From NCBI GenBank assembly GCA_903832205.1, contig CAILAH010000031.1, positions 1 to 45,247 of the forward strand: a DNA stretch of 45,247 bases, written 5' to 3'. This DNA is from an uncultured Microcaldota archaeon (lineage in GTDB: Archaea; Micrarchaeota; Micrarchaeia; CAILAH01). How positions within the stretch are numbered: position 1 is the first letter of the stretch; every line of letters begins with the position of its first letter. The notes beneath the pieces were generated by a model that was not told where the DNA came from, ran no database searches, and was given only the letters and a program-made list of their open reading frames with translations. Below, one piece after another: positions 15,498-23,859 of this stretch. The translations under genes and the position numbers were made by a program.

Positions 15498-18400
15498 ATG
15501 GCCGTACAGGACCGTAAAGTTGGGAAGCCAGTGGCAGCGCAGGTTCCGGACTCGTTTGACAAGATAATGCGGCTTAAGTCGCAGATAGAGGACATAGGCC
15601 TGCAGAACCCGATAATGGCCATCTCCAAGGTCCTGATGTCCCAGGATATCTCCTTGAAGGACGCGCAGAACATTTCCGCCAATTCCGGCAAGTACACAAG
15701 AAAGCAGATTGCCGAGCTTGCAAAGTTCATCGGCCACCGCCTCGACCTGCACGGCGTGAAGTCTGACGATGACACCAATATTTACAGGACCATCATAGAG
15801 GTTGTGGGCGAGCGCTATTTTATGGGCCGCACGGTGAAGAAGCTTAATGCAAAACTCTACCGTGCCATCTATGAGTACAACAAGAGAGCATCCGATGAGA
15901 AGGAGCAGCGCATAGCTAAACTTAATGCCGAGGTTGAGAAGGAGCGCATAGAAGCCTCTGCAAAGGCTACAGAACTTAGCACAAAAATCAAGGAGGCAGA
16001 GATAAAGTTTAAGGCGGATGAGTCGGCGCTAAAAACCGCCCACGCTGGACGACTCGCTGAGATGGAGCACGAGCTAAAGAAAGCCTCAGTGGAGAAGGAG
16101 GCCGCCCTGAAAGATGAGATTGCGAGGATGCGCGCAGGGCATGATGCGGAACTCTCGCGGCTTAGGGTGGGGCAGGAAGCCGAGCTCAAGAAGATAGGCG
16201 AGACCGCGCGTGCGGATTTCACAAAGGCGCTAACCGATGCGGCCAGGGACCCGGCGCGCACGGAAGCCGCAATGAAGATGCTCGAGACGCTCACAAAGCG
16301 CAATGTCTCCCCAACGGAGAAGCGCAAGCTCAGCAATGAGCTGCTCAAGGTTGTTTCGCAGGAAAAGGTTGACATCAGCGAAATCTCGGACCTGATTGAG
16401 AGCGGCGCGGATGTGAATTTCAAAGACGAAAAGGGAAATGCGCTCGGCAATTACCTTTTGCAGATTCATGATTCTAAAAAACCCTCCCCTGCCGAGACGC
16501 GGGATGCAATTGTCTCCCTGCTCATATCGAAGGGCTCGGACGTGAATGTCCCCGGCGGCAGGCCCGGGCAAAATACCGAAGGAATGACTCCGCTGCTTCT
16601 CAGCGCAAACATAGAGCTTGAATCCACAGTGGAAATTCTCCTGAAAGCAGGGGCAAACCCAAATTATCGAAAGGATGAGAAGCAGTTGACGCCTCTCATG
16701 ATGGCGGCATTTGCAGGCAACATTAGGGGCGTTGCGCTCATGCTCAGGTCGGGCGCCGACCCGCGCATTAAGGACGCCCAGGGAGAGACCGCATCGGATA
16801 TCGCAAAGAAGAAGGGCCATGGGAGAATCCAGGACATGCTCAAGGTGATCGTGGATAATTATAAAGAGAAGAAAATCAACACTCCCTCTCAGAAACAGCT
16901 TAAGGAAGCGGTGCGGCATGCCGTCTCAACAGCGTTCTTCAATGCGGTGCTTGCGGATAATGTGGGCGAAGCAAGGCTGCTCGCGGAGTTTGATATAAAA
17001 ACGCTTCAAATCATCAGCAATAAAAGGACCGCACTTATGGATGCGGTGCTGAAAAATAACATTGAGATGGCAAAGGTCGTTCTTAGCGTGCCGGACAACG
17101 TAGATTCCATAAACCTTTGGGACAGGGAAGGCCTTACGGCGCTGATGCTTGCAACCCAGAGCGGCTATGTGGAGATGGCATCGCTGCTGATAGGCGCCGG
17201 GGCGGGCGTGGACAGGTCCGCGTTCACCGATAATCAGGAGACCGCGCTAATGTTTGCGGTCAACTATCACCGTAAGGAAATGATAAGCCTGCTCCTGAAG
17301 CATGGTGCCAAAGTTAATGAAAAATCAAAGGACGGCCGCACCGCACTGTTTTATGCCTGTGCAAACGGTAAAGAAGAGTTTATGGAAGTGCTCATCAAGG
17401 CCGGCGCGGATTTGAATGTCCAGTACGGGTGCGAGGACGGCCAAACCCTGCTGATGTATGCGGTGCTGAACGGGCACATGGACGCCGCCAACATTCTCAT
17501 TAAGGCGGGCGCAGATGTGAACAGGGGAAATAAGAATGGCGTGACGCCACTAATGTCCTCAGCATGGAATGGTTTGGATAATTATGCAAAGATGCTCATC
17601 GACGCGAAAGCAGATGTGAACGCCAAGAGCAGGGACGGTGCCACTGCACTCATCTATGCTGCCTGGGGCAAGCATTCATCACCGGTAAAGATGCTGATTG
17701 ATGCGAAGGCAAATATTAATGAAAAGACAAACGCGGGCTGGACCGCACTAACCTTCGCGGTAAGTGAGGGCGATGTTGAATCCGCGAAGCTGCTTATCAA
17801 TGCAGACGCGAAGGTAGGGGTGTTAGATTTGAAGCAGCCAAAATCCTCGATCCTGTGGGAGCTTGCAGGCAATAATCCTGCCCTGCTCTACCTGCTGACT
17901 GGCAAGACTGTGGACATAAACAAGAAAGACAGCGATGGCTGCACGCCCCTGATGAAGGCGGCGGATAAGGGCGATGTCGAACAGGTAAAGATGCTTCTTA
18001 AGCTCAAGGCCAAATTGGATGAGAGGAATTGGACGCGCGATGAGACCGCCCTTTTCTCGGCCGCCGAAAATAACAACACGGAAATAGTCAAGCTTCTTGT
18101 TCAGGCAGGCGCTAACCCGAACCTGGGGCGCGAGCTCCGGGGCCGCACGGTTATGGGGCATGTGAGTGACCAGTTATCGCCGCTAATGCTTACCTGCAAG
18201 CACGGCAACCTTGAGATGGCAGAGCTTCTTGTGAAAGCGGGCGCGGAGATTAACGCAAAGGACAGTGCTGGCTGGCCGCCGCTCTTTTATGCTGCCAGGA
18301 GCAATTCCCCCAAAATAATCAGGATGCTTGTTGCGGCAGGTGCGGATATAACTGTAAAGGATGAATTTGGGATTACAGATTTTTCCTCGTTAAAGACCTT

Positions 18401-18518
18401 TACGAAGTTTTTATTTCCGCAGCCAAAGAATGCCTATGACCATGCCTTGGAGCTCGGAAACAAGGAGGCGGCGGAAGTGCTGCTTGAGCTTTCTTCAAAG
18501 CCTCCGCAGAAGAAATAG
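15498..18518 (+). CDS. Large coiled-coil and ankyrin-repeat protein
   Basis: The protein has 1006 residues in three parts. Residues 1-125 hold a helical domain that matches the 227-residue protein at 12970-13653 (see KYTRKQIAELAKF and ERYFMGRTVKK). Residues about 128-280 form a long charged coiled coil (KLNAEVEKERIEASAK and similar heptads). From about residue 300 to the end there are roughly 17 ankyrin repeats with the G-x-T-A/P-L-M...LLL-x-A-G-A-x-x-N consensus, one or two degenerate (near 17820 and 18380). No signal peptide or membrane helix is seen, so it is cytoplasmic. The repeats predict protein binding and the coiled coil self-association. Start chosen at ATG 15498. Confidence 0.85.
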   Translation: MAVQDRKVGKPVAAQVPDSFDKIMRLKSQIEDIGLQNPIMAISKVLMSQDISLKDAQNISANSGKYTRKQIAELAKFIGHRLDLHGVKSDDDTNIYRTIIEVVGERYFMGRTVKKLNAKLYRAIYEYNKRASDEKEQRIAKLNAEVEKERIEASAKATELSTKIKEAEIKFKADESALKTAHAGRLAEMEHELKKASVEKEAALKDEIARMRAGHDAELSRLRVGQEAELKKIGETARADFTKALTDAARDPARTEAAMKMLETLTKRNVSPTEKRKLSNELLKVVSQEKVDISEISDLIESGADVNFKDEKGNALGNYLLQIHDSKKPSPAETRDAIVSLLISKGSDVNVPGGRPGQNTEGMTPLLLSANIELESTVEILLKAGANPNYRKDEKQLTPLMMAAFAGNIRGVALMLRSGADPRIKDAQGETASDIAKKKGHGRIQDMLKVIVDNYKEKKINTPSQKQLKEAVRHAVSTAFFNAVLADNVGEARLLAEFDIKTLQIISNKRTALMDAVLKNNIEMAKVVLSVPDNVDSINLWDREGLTALMLATQSGYVEMASLLIGAGAGVDRSAFTDNQETALMFAVNYHRKEMISLLLKHGAKVNEKSKDGRTALFYACANGKEEFMEVLIKAGADLNVQYGCEDGQTLLMYAVLNGHMDAANILIKAGADVNRGNKNGVTPLMSSAWNGLDNYAKMLIDAKADVNAKSRDGATALIYAAWGKHSSPVKMLIDAKANINEKTNAGWTALTFAVSEGDVESAKLLINADAKVGVLDLKQPKSSILWELAGNNPALLYLLTGKTVDINKKDSDGCTPLMKAADKGDVEQVKMLLKLKAKLDERNWTRDETALFSAAENNNTEIVKLLVQAGANPNLGRELRGRTVMGHVSDQLSPLMLTCKHGNLEMAELLVKAGAEINAKDSAGWPPLFYAARSNSPKIIRMLVAAGADITVKDEFGITDFSSLKTFTKFLFPQPKNAYDHALELGNKEAAEVLLELSSKPPQKK

Positions 18519-18525
18519 CGAAACA

Positions 18526-19053
18526 CTATCTTACTTTTGCCCACATCATATCATCGAGATATTTCCCATTCTTGCACTTATTTTTTCTCAGGATGCCTTC
18601 TAGCTTGTACCCCGCTTTTTCAAGAACCCGTGCCGACGCCTTGTTGAACGTCCTGCACATGCCAACCATCCTTTTCAATCGGTATTTCTTGAACGCATAA
18701 TTCGTGATTAGAAGGGTTGCTTTCGTGGCAAGGCCATTGCCCCTGTATTTTGGATGGATGCAATACCCAATTCCTCCGCGATGCTTGAAATGCTCCTTGT
18801 TCAGGTCATCAACGCACACATAACCCGCGAATTCGCCGCCAACCTCAATGGCAAGATATTCATCGTGAGGCTCGGCTTTATTGTACTCCGCAATCATTTT
18901 CCTGATTTTCTTTTTTGCCTCGCCAAGATTTTTTGTGGTGTCCATGAACCCGTGTTTTGTCGCCCCATCATTTAGGCATTCAAAATATGCTTTGGAGTCG
19001 GACATCCTGAAATGCCTAAGCATGAACTCCTTTGATTTGGGGATTGCCACCAT
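18526..19053 (-). CDS. GNAT-family N-acetyltransferase (RimJ/RimL-like)
   Basis: The 175-residue GNAT protein transfers acetyl from acetyl-CoA to an amine, often a protein N-terminus in the RimJ/RimL branch. It shows the RimL-style LRHFRMSD start, YVCVDDLN strand, the acetyl-CoA loop (Q/R-x-x-G-x-G/A as KYRGNGLATKA) and the FNKASARVLEKAGYKLEG block, which is highly typical. The start at 19053 (MVAIPKSKEF) is preferred since AGGTAT lies 5 nt upstream. It converges with the ankyrin gene and is divergent from the small unknown gene at 19107. Confidence 0.9.
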   Translation of the reverse strand: MVAIPKSKEFMLRHFRMSDSKAYFECLNDGATKHGFMDTTKNLGEAKKKIRKMIAEYNKAEPHDEYLAIEVGGEFAGYVCVDDLNKEHFKHRGGIGYCIHPKYRGNGLATKATLLITNYAFKKYRLKRMVGMCRTFNKASARVLEKAGYKLEGILRKNKCKNGKYLDDMMWAKVR

Positions 19054-19106
19054 GATATACCTCTGGAATAGTAACATTTATATTTGGGGCTTTGTTAAAT
19101 ATTACC

Positions 19107-19442
19107 ATGGAGCTACAGAAGTCAAAAGCTGTTGCTAGAGATAGCCTTCTCATCCGTAATACTGTTAAAGCTAAACGTGAATTCCTGAAAATGAAAGCCG
19201 ATAATGATGGGCCCAATGCAGGCCCCATTAGATTGCAGCCATTTGTGAGCGATATCCCATTCGGAATTACAATCGACGGCAAGATTGTCCCGATGATACG
19301 CTGGCCTCCTGAGGTCAACCCAAATGCGATGGATGTCCCTCCAATGAGCCCTCTTATTATAGAAGAGGAGAAAAGGCGGGATACTGCGATAATAGACAAG
19401 CGTGAGCGGCCAACAATATCTGATGAAAGAATAATCTGGTAA
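19107..19442 (+). CDS. Small basic protein, unknown
   Basis: The protein has 111 residues (MELQKSKAV start). The N-terminus is a basic helix and the middle is proline-rich (MIRWPPEVNPNAMDVPPMSP); the C-terminus is charged. I recognise no domain. An ATTTATATTTG element sits about 28 nt before the ATG, which fits a leaderless transcript, and codon usage looks like that of its neighbours. An A/G-rich stretch (19443-19496) separates its stop from the end of the convergent pyrophosphatase gene. Confidence 0.6.
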   Translation: MELQKSKAVARDSLLIRNTVKAKREFLKMKADNDGPNAGPIRLQPFVSDIPFGITIDGKIVPMIRWPPEVNPNAMDVPPMSPLIIEEEKRRDTAIIDKRERPTISDERIIW

Positions 19443-19496
19443 ATTGATAGAGAGTAGATTTCTGGTTTTAGAAAAGAGAAAGAGAAAAGAAAGAAA

Positions 19497-21467
19497 TTAG
19501 ATTAGGCCCAGTGAGTACACCAGGAGCGCGCCTGCGAACACCAATGAAACCGTGTTCAGCACCTTAATGAGCGCGTTCAATGCGGGGCCCGCCGTATCCT
19601 TCAGCGGGTCGCCCACCGTGTCTCCCACAACTGCCGCCTTGTGCGTGTCGCTGCCTTTTCCTCCCAGGTTGCCCGCCTCGATATACTTCTTGGCGTTATC
19701 CCAGGCCGCACCAGAATTACACATGAACAGCGCCATCAGGAAACCGCATGCGATTGCGCCCGCAAGAAGCCCTGCAAGCGCTGCAGCGCCGAACAGGTAG
19801 CCGACAACCAAAGGCGTGAACACCGCAATCACTCCAGGAAGCGCAAGCTCCTTGAGCGCCGTCGCGGTGCTGATGTCAACGCACTTTGCGTAATCAGCTT
19901 TTCCCTTTCCGGACATGAGGCCCTTAATCTCCCTGAATTGCCTCCTCACTTCCTGCACGATTTCAAATGCAGCCTTTCCGACCGCAAGCATAAGCAGGCT
20001 TGAGAAGATGAACGGGAGCAGTGCGCCTATAAACAGGCCGACAACCACCGGTGTCGAGAGCAAATCAACGGATGCCAATTTACTCTCCGTAGCAAACACG
20101 GCGAACAGTGCAAGCGCACCGAGCGCAGCGCCTCCAATCGCAAACCCTTTTGTGGTCGCCTTGGTGGTGTTCCCGACCGCATCAAGCTCATCGGTAACCT
20201 TTCTCACCTTCTCGGGCAATCCGGACATCTCCGCAATGCCTCCCGCATTATCGGTGATGGGGCCGTAGGAGTCAACTGCAATCACAAACCCGCTCATTGA
20301 GAGCATGGCGGCAGCCGCAAGCGCGATTCCGAACACTCCTCCGAGCTTGAATGAGATTATTATCGCCGCAATGATAAGCAGCGCGGGCAATAGCGTGGAT
20401 TCCATGCCGACTGCCAATCCGGTAATCAGGTTGGTTCCCGCACCGGTCTTTGCCGCCTCTGCAACCCTTCTGACTGGGCCGAACTGCGTTCCCGTGTAAT
20501 ACTCTGTTATGAGGAACAGCATGAACGTCGCGATTGCACCAACCGCAACCACATAGAAGTAGTTGGTGAATCCGCCCATGTACAATAGTGTGCCTATAAG
20601 CAGCACAGCCGCGGTTATGAACAGGCCGACGTAGAACGAGAACATGATGTTCTTCGTCCAGAGCCTTACGAACAGTGAGCCGATTATGCTTGCTAGCACG
20701 CCCAGCGCTGCGATGCCGAGAGGCAGGGCGATCAGGTTTGCAAGGCTTCCGAGAAGCATTGCCGCAATCACCGTGACAACGAATGATTCAAAGACGTCCG
20801 CAGCCATTCCTGCGCAGTCGCCCACATTGTCGCCCACGTTATCCGCAATTACGGCTGGGTTCCTCGGGTCGTCCTCGGGTATTCCCTTCTCGATCTTTCC
20901 CACGAGGTCCGCGCCCACATCGGCGGCCTTGGTGAAGATTCCGCCGCCCACCCTTGCGAACAGGGAGATGAGCGATGCGCCGAACCCAAAGCCGATGAGC
21001 GGTGCGATGTTGCCGTTGAAGAACAGGTAGAGCGCGCTAAGGCCGATGAGCCCGAGGCCGACCACTGCCATGCCTGTGACCGCGCCGCCCTTGAATGCCA
21101 TTGAGAGCGCTTCCTTCAATCCCCTGCCGGCAGCTTCTGCAACGCGCACGTTGCTCCTCACCGCGGTCTGCATGCCGATATAGCCTGCAAGCGCGGATGA
21201 GAAAACTCCCACAAGGAATGCAATCGCGGTGGACATGTTTACCAGGTAGTATATGGCCACTGCAAGAAGGATCACAATGGGAAGCAGTGTCTTGTACTGC
21301 CTCATGAGGTAGGCGTTTGCGCCCTCCTGGATCGCCTTTGCGATGCTTTGCATCTTTTCGTTACCCTTCGATGCCCTCAAAATCTGAAAAACGAGGACTC
21401 CAGAGTACAGGATGGCCAACACACCCACAGCCAACGCAAAATAAACTTCGCTGATTCCAAATATCAT
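19497..21467 (-). CDS. hppA: Membrane-bound proton-pumping pyrophosphatase
   Basis: This 656-residue integral membrane protein has about 15-16 hydrophobic helices. It couples pyrophosphate hydrolysis to ion pumping. Substrate-site sequences include DVGADLVGKIEKG, IPEDDPRNPAVIADNVGDN and the C-terminal DTVGDPLKDTAGPALN. The stretch GNTTKATTKG has Lys and Thr at the two positions which, in this family, distinguish potassium-independent enzymes (K, T) from potassium-dependent ones (A, G). So I predict a K+-independent H+-pump. It has its own promoter region (21468-21594) and is convergent with the gene at 19107. Confidence 0.95.
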   Translation of the reverse strand: MIFGISEVYFALAVGVLAILYSGVLVFQILRASKGNEKMQSIAKAIQEGANAYLMRQYKTLLPIVILLAVAIYYLVNMSTAIAFLVGVFSSALAGYIGMQTAVRSNVRVAEAAGRGLKEALSMAFKGGAVTGMAVVGLGLIGLSALYLFFNGNIAPLIGFGFGASLISLFARVGGGIFTKAADVGADLVGKIEKGIPEDDPRNPAVIADNVGDNVGDCAGMAADVFESFVVTVIAAMLLGSLANLIALPLGIAALGVLASIIGSLFVRLWTKNIMFSFYVGLFITAAVLLIGTLLYMGGFTNYFYVVAVGAIATFMLFLITEYYTGTQFGPVRRVAEAAKTGAGTNLITGLAVGMESTLLPALLIIAAIIISFKLGGVFGIALAAAAMLSMSGFVIAVDSYGPITDNAGGIAEMSGLPEKVRKVTDELDAVGNTTKATTKGFAIGGAALGALALFAVFATESKLASVDLLSTPVVVGLFIGALLPFIFSSLLMLAVGKAAFEIVQEVRRQFREIKGLMSGKGKADYAKCVDISTATALKELALPGVIAVFTPLVVGYLFGAAALAGLLAGAIACGFLMALFMCNSGAAWDNAKKYIEAGNLGGKGSDTHKAAVVGDTVGDPLKDTAGPALNALIKVLNTVSLVFAGALLVYSLGLI

Positions 21468-21594
21468 AGGTAATTACACCCCACTGTTCGCACTTTAAAA
21501 CAAAGACATTTTTAAACCTTCAATCCAACCGTTATCGTCTGAGTAGTTCCTGTGGGTATGAATGAATAAGTTCTAATTCTGTAATTCTCTCAAA

Positions 21595-21861
21595 TTATAT
21601 GCCGAGCCATTTCTCATACTCCTTATGGTCACCGATAAAACAGATCCTCTTCACTTTTTCTTTCACAGATATCTTGTATACTATTCTGTATTGGCCAATC
21701 CCACACACAAAAAAATCCAATCCCTTTCTCAGGTGTCTGGCAGGCAGTTCACCTTTCAGTTGTTGGATCTTCTTCCATACCCTGTCTTGCATACCCTTAT
21801 CTAATTGCGCGTAATATTTGTCCCACTCTTCCCCATATTCAAGCGAGTACTGTGGTGCCAT
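21595..21861 (-). CDS. RelE/ParE-superfamily toxin
   Basis: This 88-residue protein has the RelE fold pattern: YSLEYGEEWDKYYAQLD, an early helix, then the core strands FFVCGIGQYRIVYKISV and RICFIGDHKEYEKWL. RelE toxins cut mRNA in the ribosome, while ParE relatives poison gyrase. The basic core and the terminal HKEYEKW fit the RelE/YoeB-like mRNA interferase side. It lies 13 nt behind a ribbon-helix-helix antitoxin gene. The pair looks complete, and its base composition is more A+T-rich than that of the flanking genes. Confidence 0.82.
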   Translation of the reverse strand: MAPQYSLEYGEEWDKYYAQLDKGMQDRVWKKIQQLKGELPARHLRKGLDFFVCGIGQYRIVYKISVKEKVKRICFIGDHKEYEKWLGI

Positions 21862-21874
21862 AGAATTGACCCCG

Positions 21875-22141
21875 TCATTTCAATCCATATTTTCGCTTTA
21901 CTTCTTCTTCGGTAAAGACCTTTCTTTTTCCAGCTTTAAACTCCGCTTCTAGCCTCTGCATCTTTGCAACGGCCAGCTCATCCATTATCTCTTCCTTGGA
22001 CTTGACAACCTGGTACTCCTTCCCGAGCTCAAGTATGCCCGCCCTTATTGCCTCAGTCTTAGTCTTGAAGAAGCCGGCCTCAACAAGCCTGTTCAATGTC
22101 TGCTCAACAGAACCATCCAACCGTATCAACATCTCACCCAT
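21875..22141 (-). CDS. Ribbon-helix-helix antitoxin
   Basis: The 88-residue protein has an N-terminal ribbon-helix-helix DNA-binding domain (MLIRLDGSVEQTLNRLVEAG, then KTKTEAIRAGILELG). A charged C-terminal arm follows that would wrap the toxin (VFTEEEVKRKYGL). I set the start at ATG 22141 because AGGTGA lies 4 nt upstream; the in-frame start at 22186 overlaps a TTATATATC promoter element. Antitoxins of this type repress their own promoter. Partner of the RelE-like toxin directly downstream. Confidence 0.82.
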   Translation of the reverse strand: MGEMLIRLDGSVEQTLNRLVEAGFFKTKTEAIRAGILELGKEYQVVKSKEEIMDELAVAKMQRLEAEFKAGKRKVFTEEEVKRKYGLK

Positions 22142-22370
22142 TGCATCACCTATGGCATATTGTATATCATTTAGATATATAAGCATATCTATTTGCCAGG
22201 TGCGGCTTTAGCGTATAATTCTGAGTGTCATCCGTATTTAAACAAGCAGCAAGTAGTTTTCCAGTATTTTCTTCCTGATAAACTCCTCCCCAGGTAAAAA
22301 CCCTCTTAATGTGACATTGCCCAAACCCCCGCCTAGCAAAACCATAACTTACTTAATATTAGGTGCGGAT

Positions 22371-22751
22371 ATGCCTCTCATGAGGACAGAAAACAGCACA
22401 ACTGCAGTTCAAATTAGCGCATTAGTCCTTGGCATTTCTATTATCGTAATCATTTTCTCCTTTGGCTGCATCGCACCGCCCCCACCAGCAAGCGGAGGCA
22501 ACCCGCCCCCAGATTATATCGCATACTGCAGCAGCGATGCGGACTGCATCCCGCAGCCCAGCTGCCACCCGCACTACTGCATAAACAAGAATTACGAAGT
22601 CCTCTACCAGCAGCCCCAGGTGTGCACTGCATTATATGATTGCCAGGCCGCCTATTCAAAGGATAATTGCGCGTGCCAAAGCCACGTGTGCATAAACAAG
22701 AGGTTATACAACCAAGACCCGGGCTGTATGATACCTGTAGAGGGGCCTTAA
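22371..22751 (+). CDS. Small cysteine-motif lipoprotein
   Basis: The protein has 126 residues. A hydrophobic signal (ISALVLGISIIVIIFSFGC) ends in a lipobox Cys at residue 33, followed by a Pro-rich linker. The mature part contains two copies of a Cys module: CSSDADC...CHPHYCINK and CTALYDC...CACQSHVCINK. Such 'DC...CINK' modules recur in exported proteins of small archaeal genomes as I know them; no function is established. AGGTG and the ATG at 22371 set the start. The gene converges with the M50 protease gene. Confidence 0.7.
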   Translation: MPLMRTENSTTAVQISALVLGISIIVIIFSFGCIAPPPPASGGNPPPDYIAYCSSDADCIPQPSCHPHYCINKNYEVLYQQPQVCTALYDCQAAYSKDNCACQSHVCINKRLYNQDPGCMIPVEGP

Positions 22752-22793
22752 CCACCTATTGCAGGCATGGCCAGAGGTATGCCCCTTCATTTG

Positions 22794-23420
22794 TCACCCA
22801 AGCAAAAATAGCGGTCCCAAATAAATTCCCAGTGCAATCGCAACCGCTCCCGCCCATATCATCCAGTTCCACGCCAATACTTTGCTGCCGTCCAGTGGGA
22901 ACACTGGTATGAGGTTGAACAATGCAAGAAGCCCGTTAATGCTATACCCTATTAGTGCAATCTCGCTGATGATTGATTGTGGGCCGAATGTCAATACCGT
23001 TATTGGCAGTATCGCTATGAACATGAGCGCAAGCACCATGTTGGTGAATGGGCCCGCAAGTGAAATTATCCCGTTCTGCCTCTTTGTGATGTTCGGGGCA
23101 TAGATGTATACCGCACCTGGAGCAGCAAGCACGAACCCGAACAGCGAGAATACGAGCGCCATCAATAATCCGAGCGGCCACACCCTGAACGCCGCAGTCG
23201 CGCCATACCTCTGCGCAACAACCTTGTGCGACATCTCGTGGAGAATGAATGCCGCGCCAACAGTAACTATCATCACGCCCAGCTGCTTTGCAATCTCTAT
23301 AACCGGGTATTTGAGCACATTCAGGATGCCCACGTCCGCGATAAAGAGCGCAACTGCAATTGCAATGGTTGCTATTGCTATATCGTTAATCTCAATCAAA
23401 TCAATGCCAGTCTTTGCCAT
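22794..23420 (-). CDS. M50-family membrane metalloprotease (site-2 protease type)
   Basis: This is a 208-residue polytopic protein. The zinc motif HExxH is present as HEMSH (residues 61-65) within a membrane segment, and the third ligand is Asp in FPLDGSK (about residue 177). These match the M50 site-2 proteases that cut substrates inside the membrane. It has no PDZ or CBS domain and is a minimal form. It is last in an operon after a Cdc48-type ATPase and a small membrane protein, with an 11-nt gap, which hints at a shared role in membrane protein quality control; that is inference. Confidence 0.88.
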   Translation of the reverse strand: MAKTGIDLIEINDIAIATIAIAVALFIADVGILNVLKYPVIEIAKQLGVMIVTVGAAFILHEMSHKVVAQRYGATAAFRVWPLGLLMALVFSLFGFVLAAPGAVYIYAPNITKRQNGIISLAGPFTNMVLALMFIAILPITVLTFGPQSIISEIALIGYSINGLLALFNLIPVFPLDGSKVLAWNWMIWAGAVAIALGIYLGPLFLLG

Positions 23421-23431
23421 ATGTAAAAACC

Positions 23432-23818
23432 CTAATTAACCTCAATCATCTGCCCTTCGTCCTTCACCTTGACCTTTGCCCTTGATAACGTGCCCGCATA
23501 TGACGTAACCTTGCACTTAATCTCCTTCCCCTGTTCAGTGAGCACTTTAATCTCCTGCCCCTGCCTTCCGTCCTCAATCGCCTCACCGTGCAGCCTTCCG
23601 AAAGGCATCACATCGCTGAAAATCGTGACCGAGTCGCCCTTCTTGATTCCCCGCGCGTGGGGGTACCAGAACGGCGAGAGCAGCGTAATGCCGAGCGCCA
23701 GCGCAAGCAGCTTGAGCAGGAGCATCAAATCCCCGCCGGGCCACACCGCAAAGACTACCAGTGCCGCCGCAAATGAAACAAGGAAAGTTCCGATGAAAAC
23801 CCTAAAGTTGAAGTTCAT
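23432..23818 (-). CDS. Small membrane protein with OB-like C-terminal domain
   Basis: The 128-residue protein has two hydrophobic segments (residues about 8-27 and 31-50) and a soluble beta-rich tail (RGIKKGDSVTIFSD and TEQGKEIKCKVTSYAGTLSR). The layout recalls NfeD-like proteins, in which a small OB-type barrel follows membrane helices, but the match is only structural. GGTGA and a 7-nt spacer precede the ATG. It sits between cdc48 and the M50 protease gene. Confidence 0.65.
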   Translation of the reverse strand: MNFNFRVFIGTFLVSFAAALVVFAVWPGGDLMLLLKLLALALGITLLSPFWYPHARGIKKGDSVTIFSDVMPFGRLHGEAIEDGRQGQEIKVLTEQGKEIKCKVTSYAGTLSRAKVKVKDEGQMIEVN

Positions 23819-23859
23819 TTATTTTTCACCATTTGTGCATTTCTTCCCATCACCGATGC

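Noticed and set aside
16230-16919. Long minus-strand open frame (229 codons) inside the ankyrin gene
   Set aside because: It lies wholly antisense to a clear coding region. The plus frame has consistent repeats and domain structure, whereas the minus product looks like no family.
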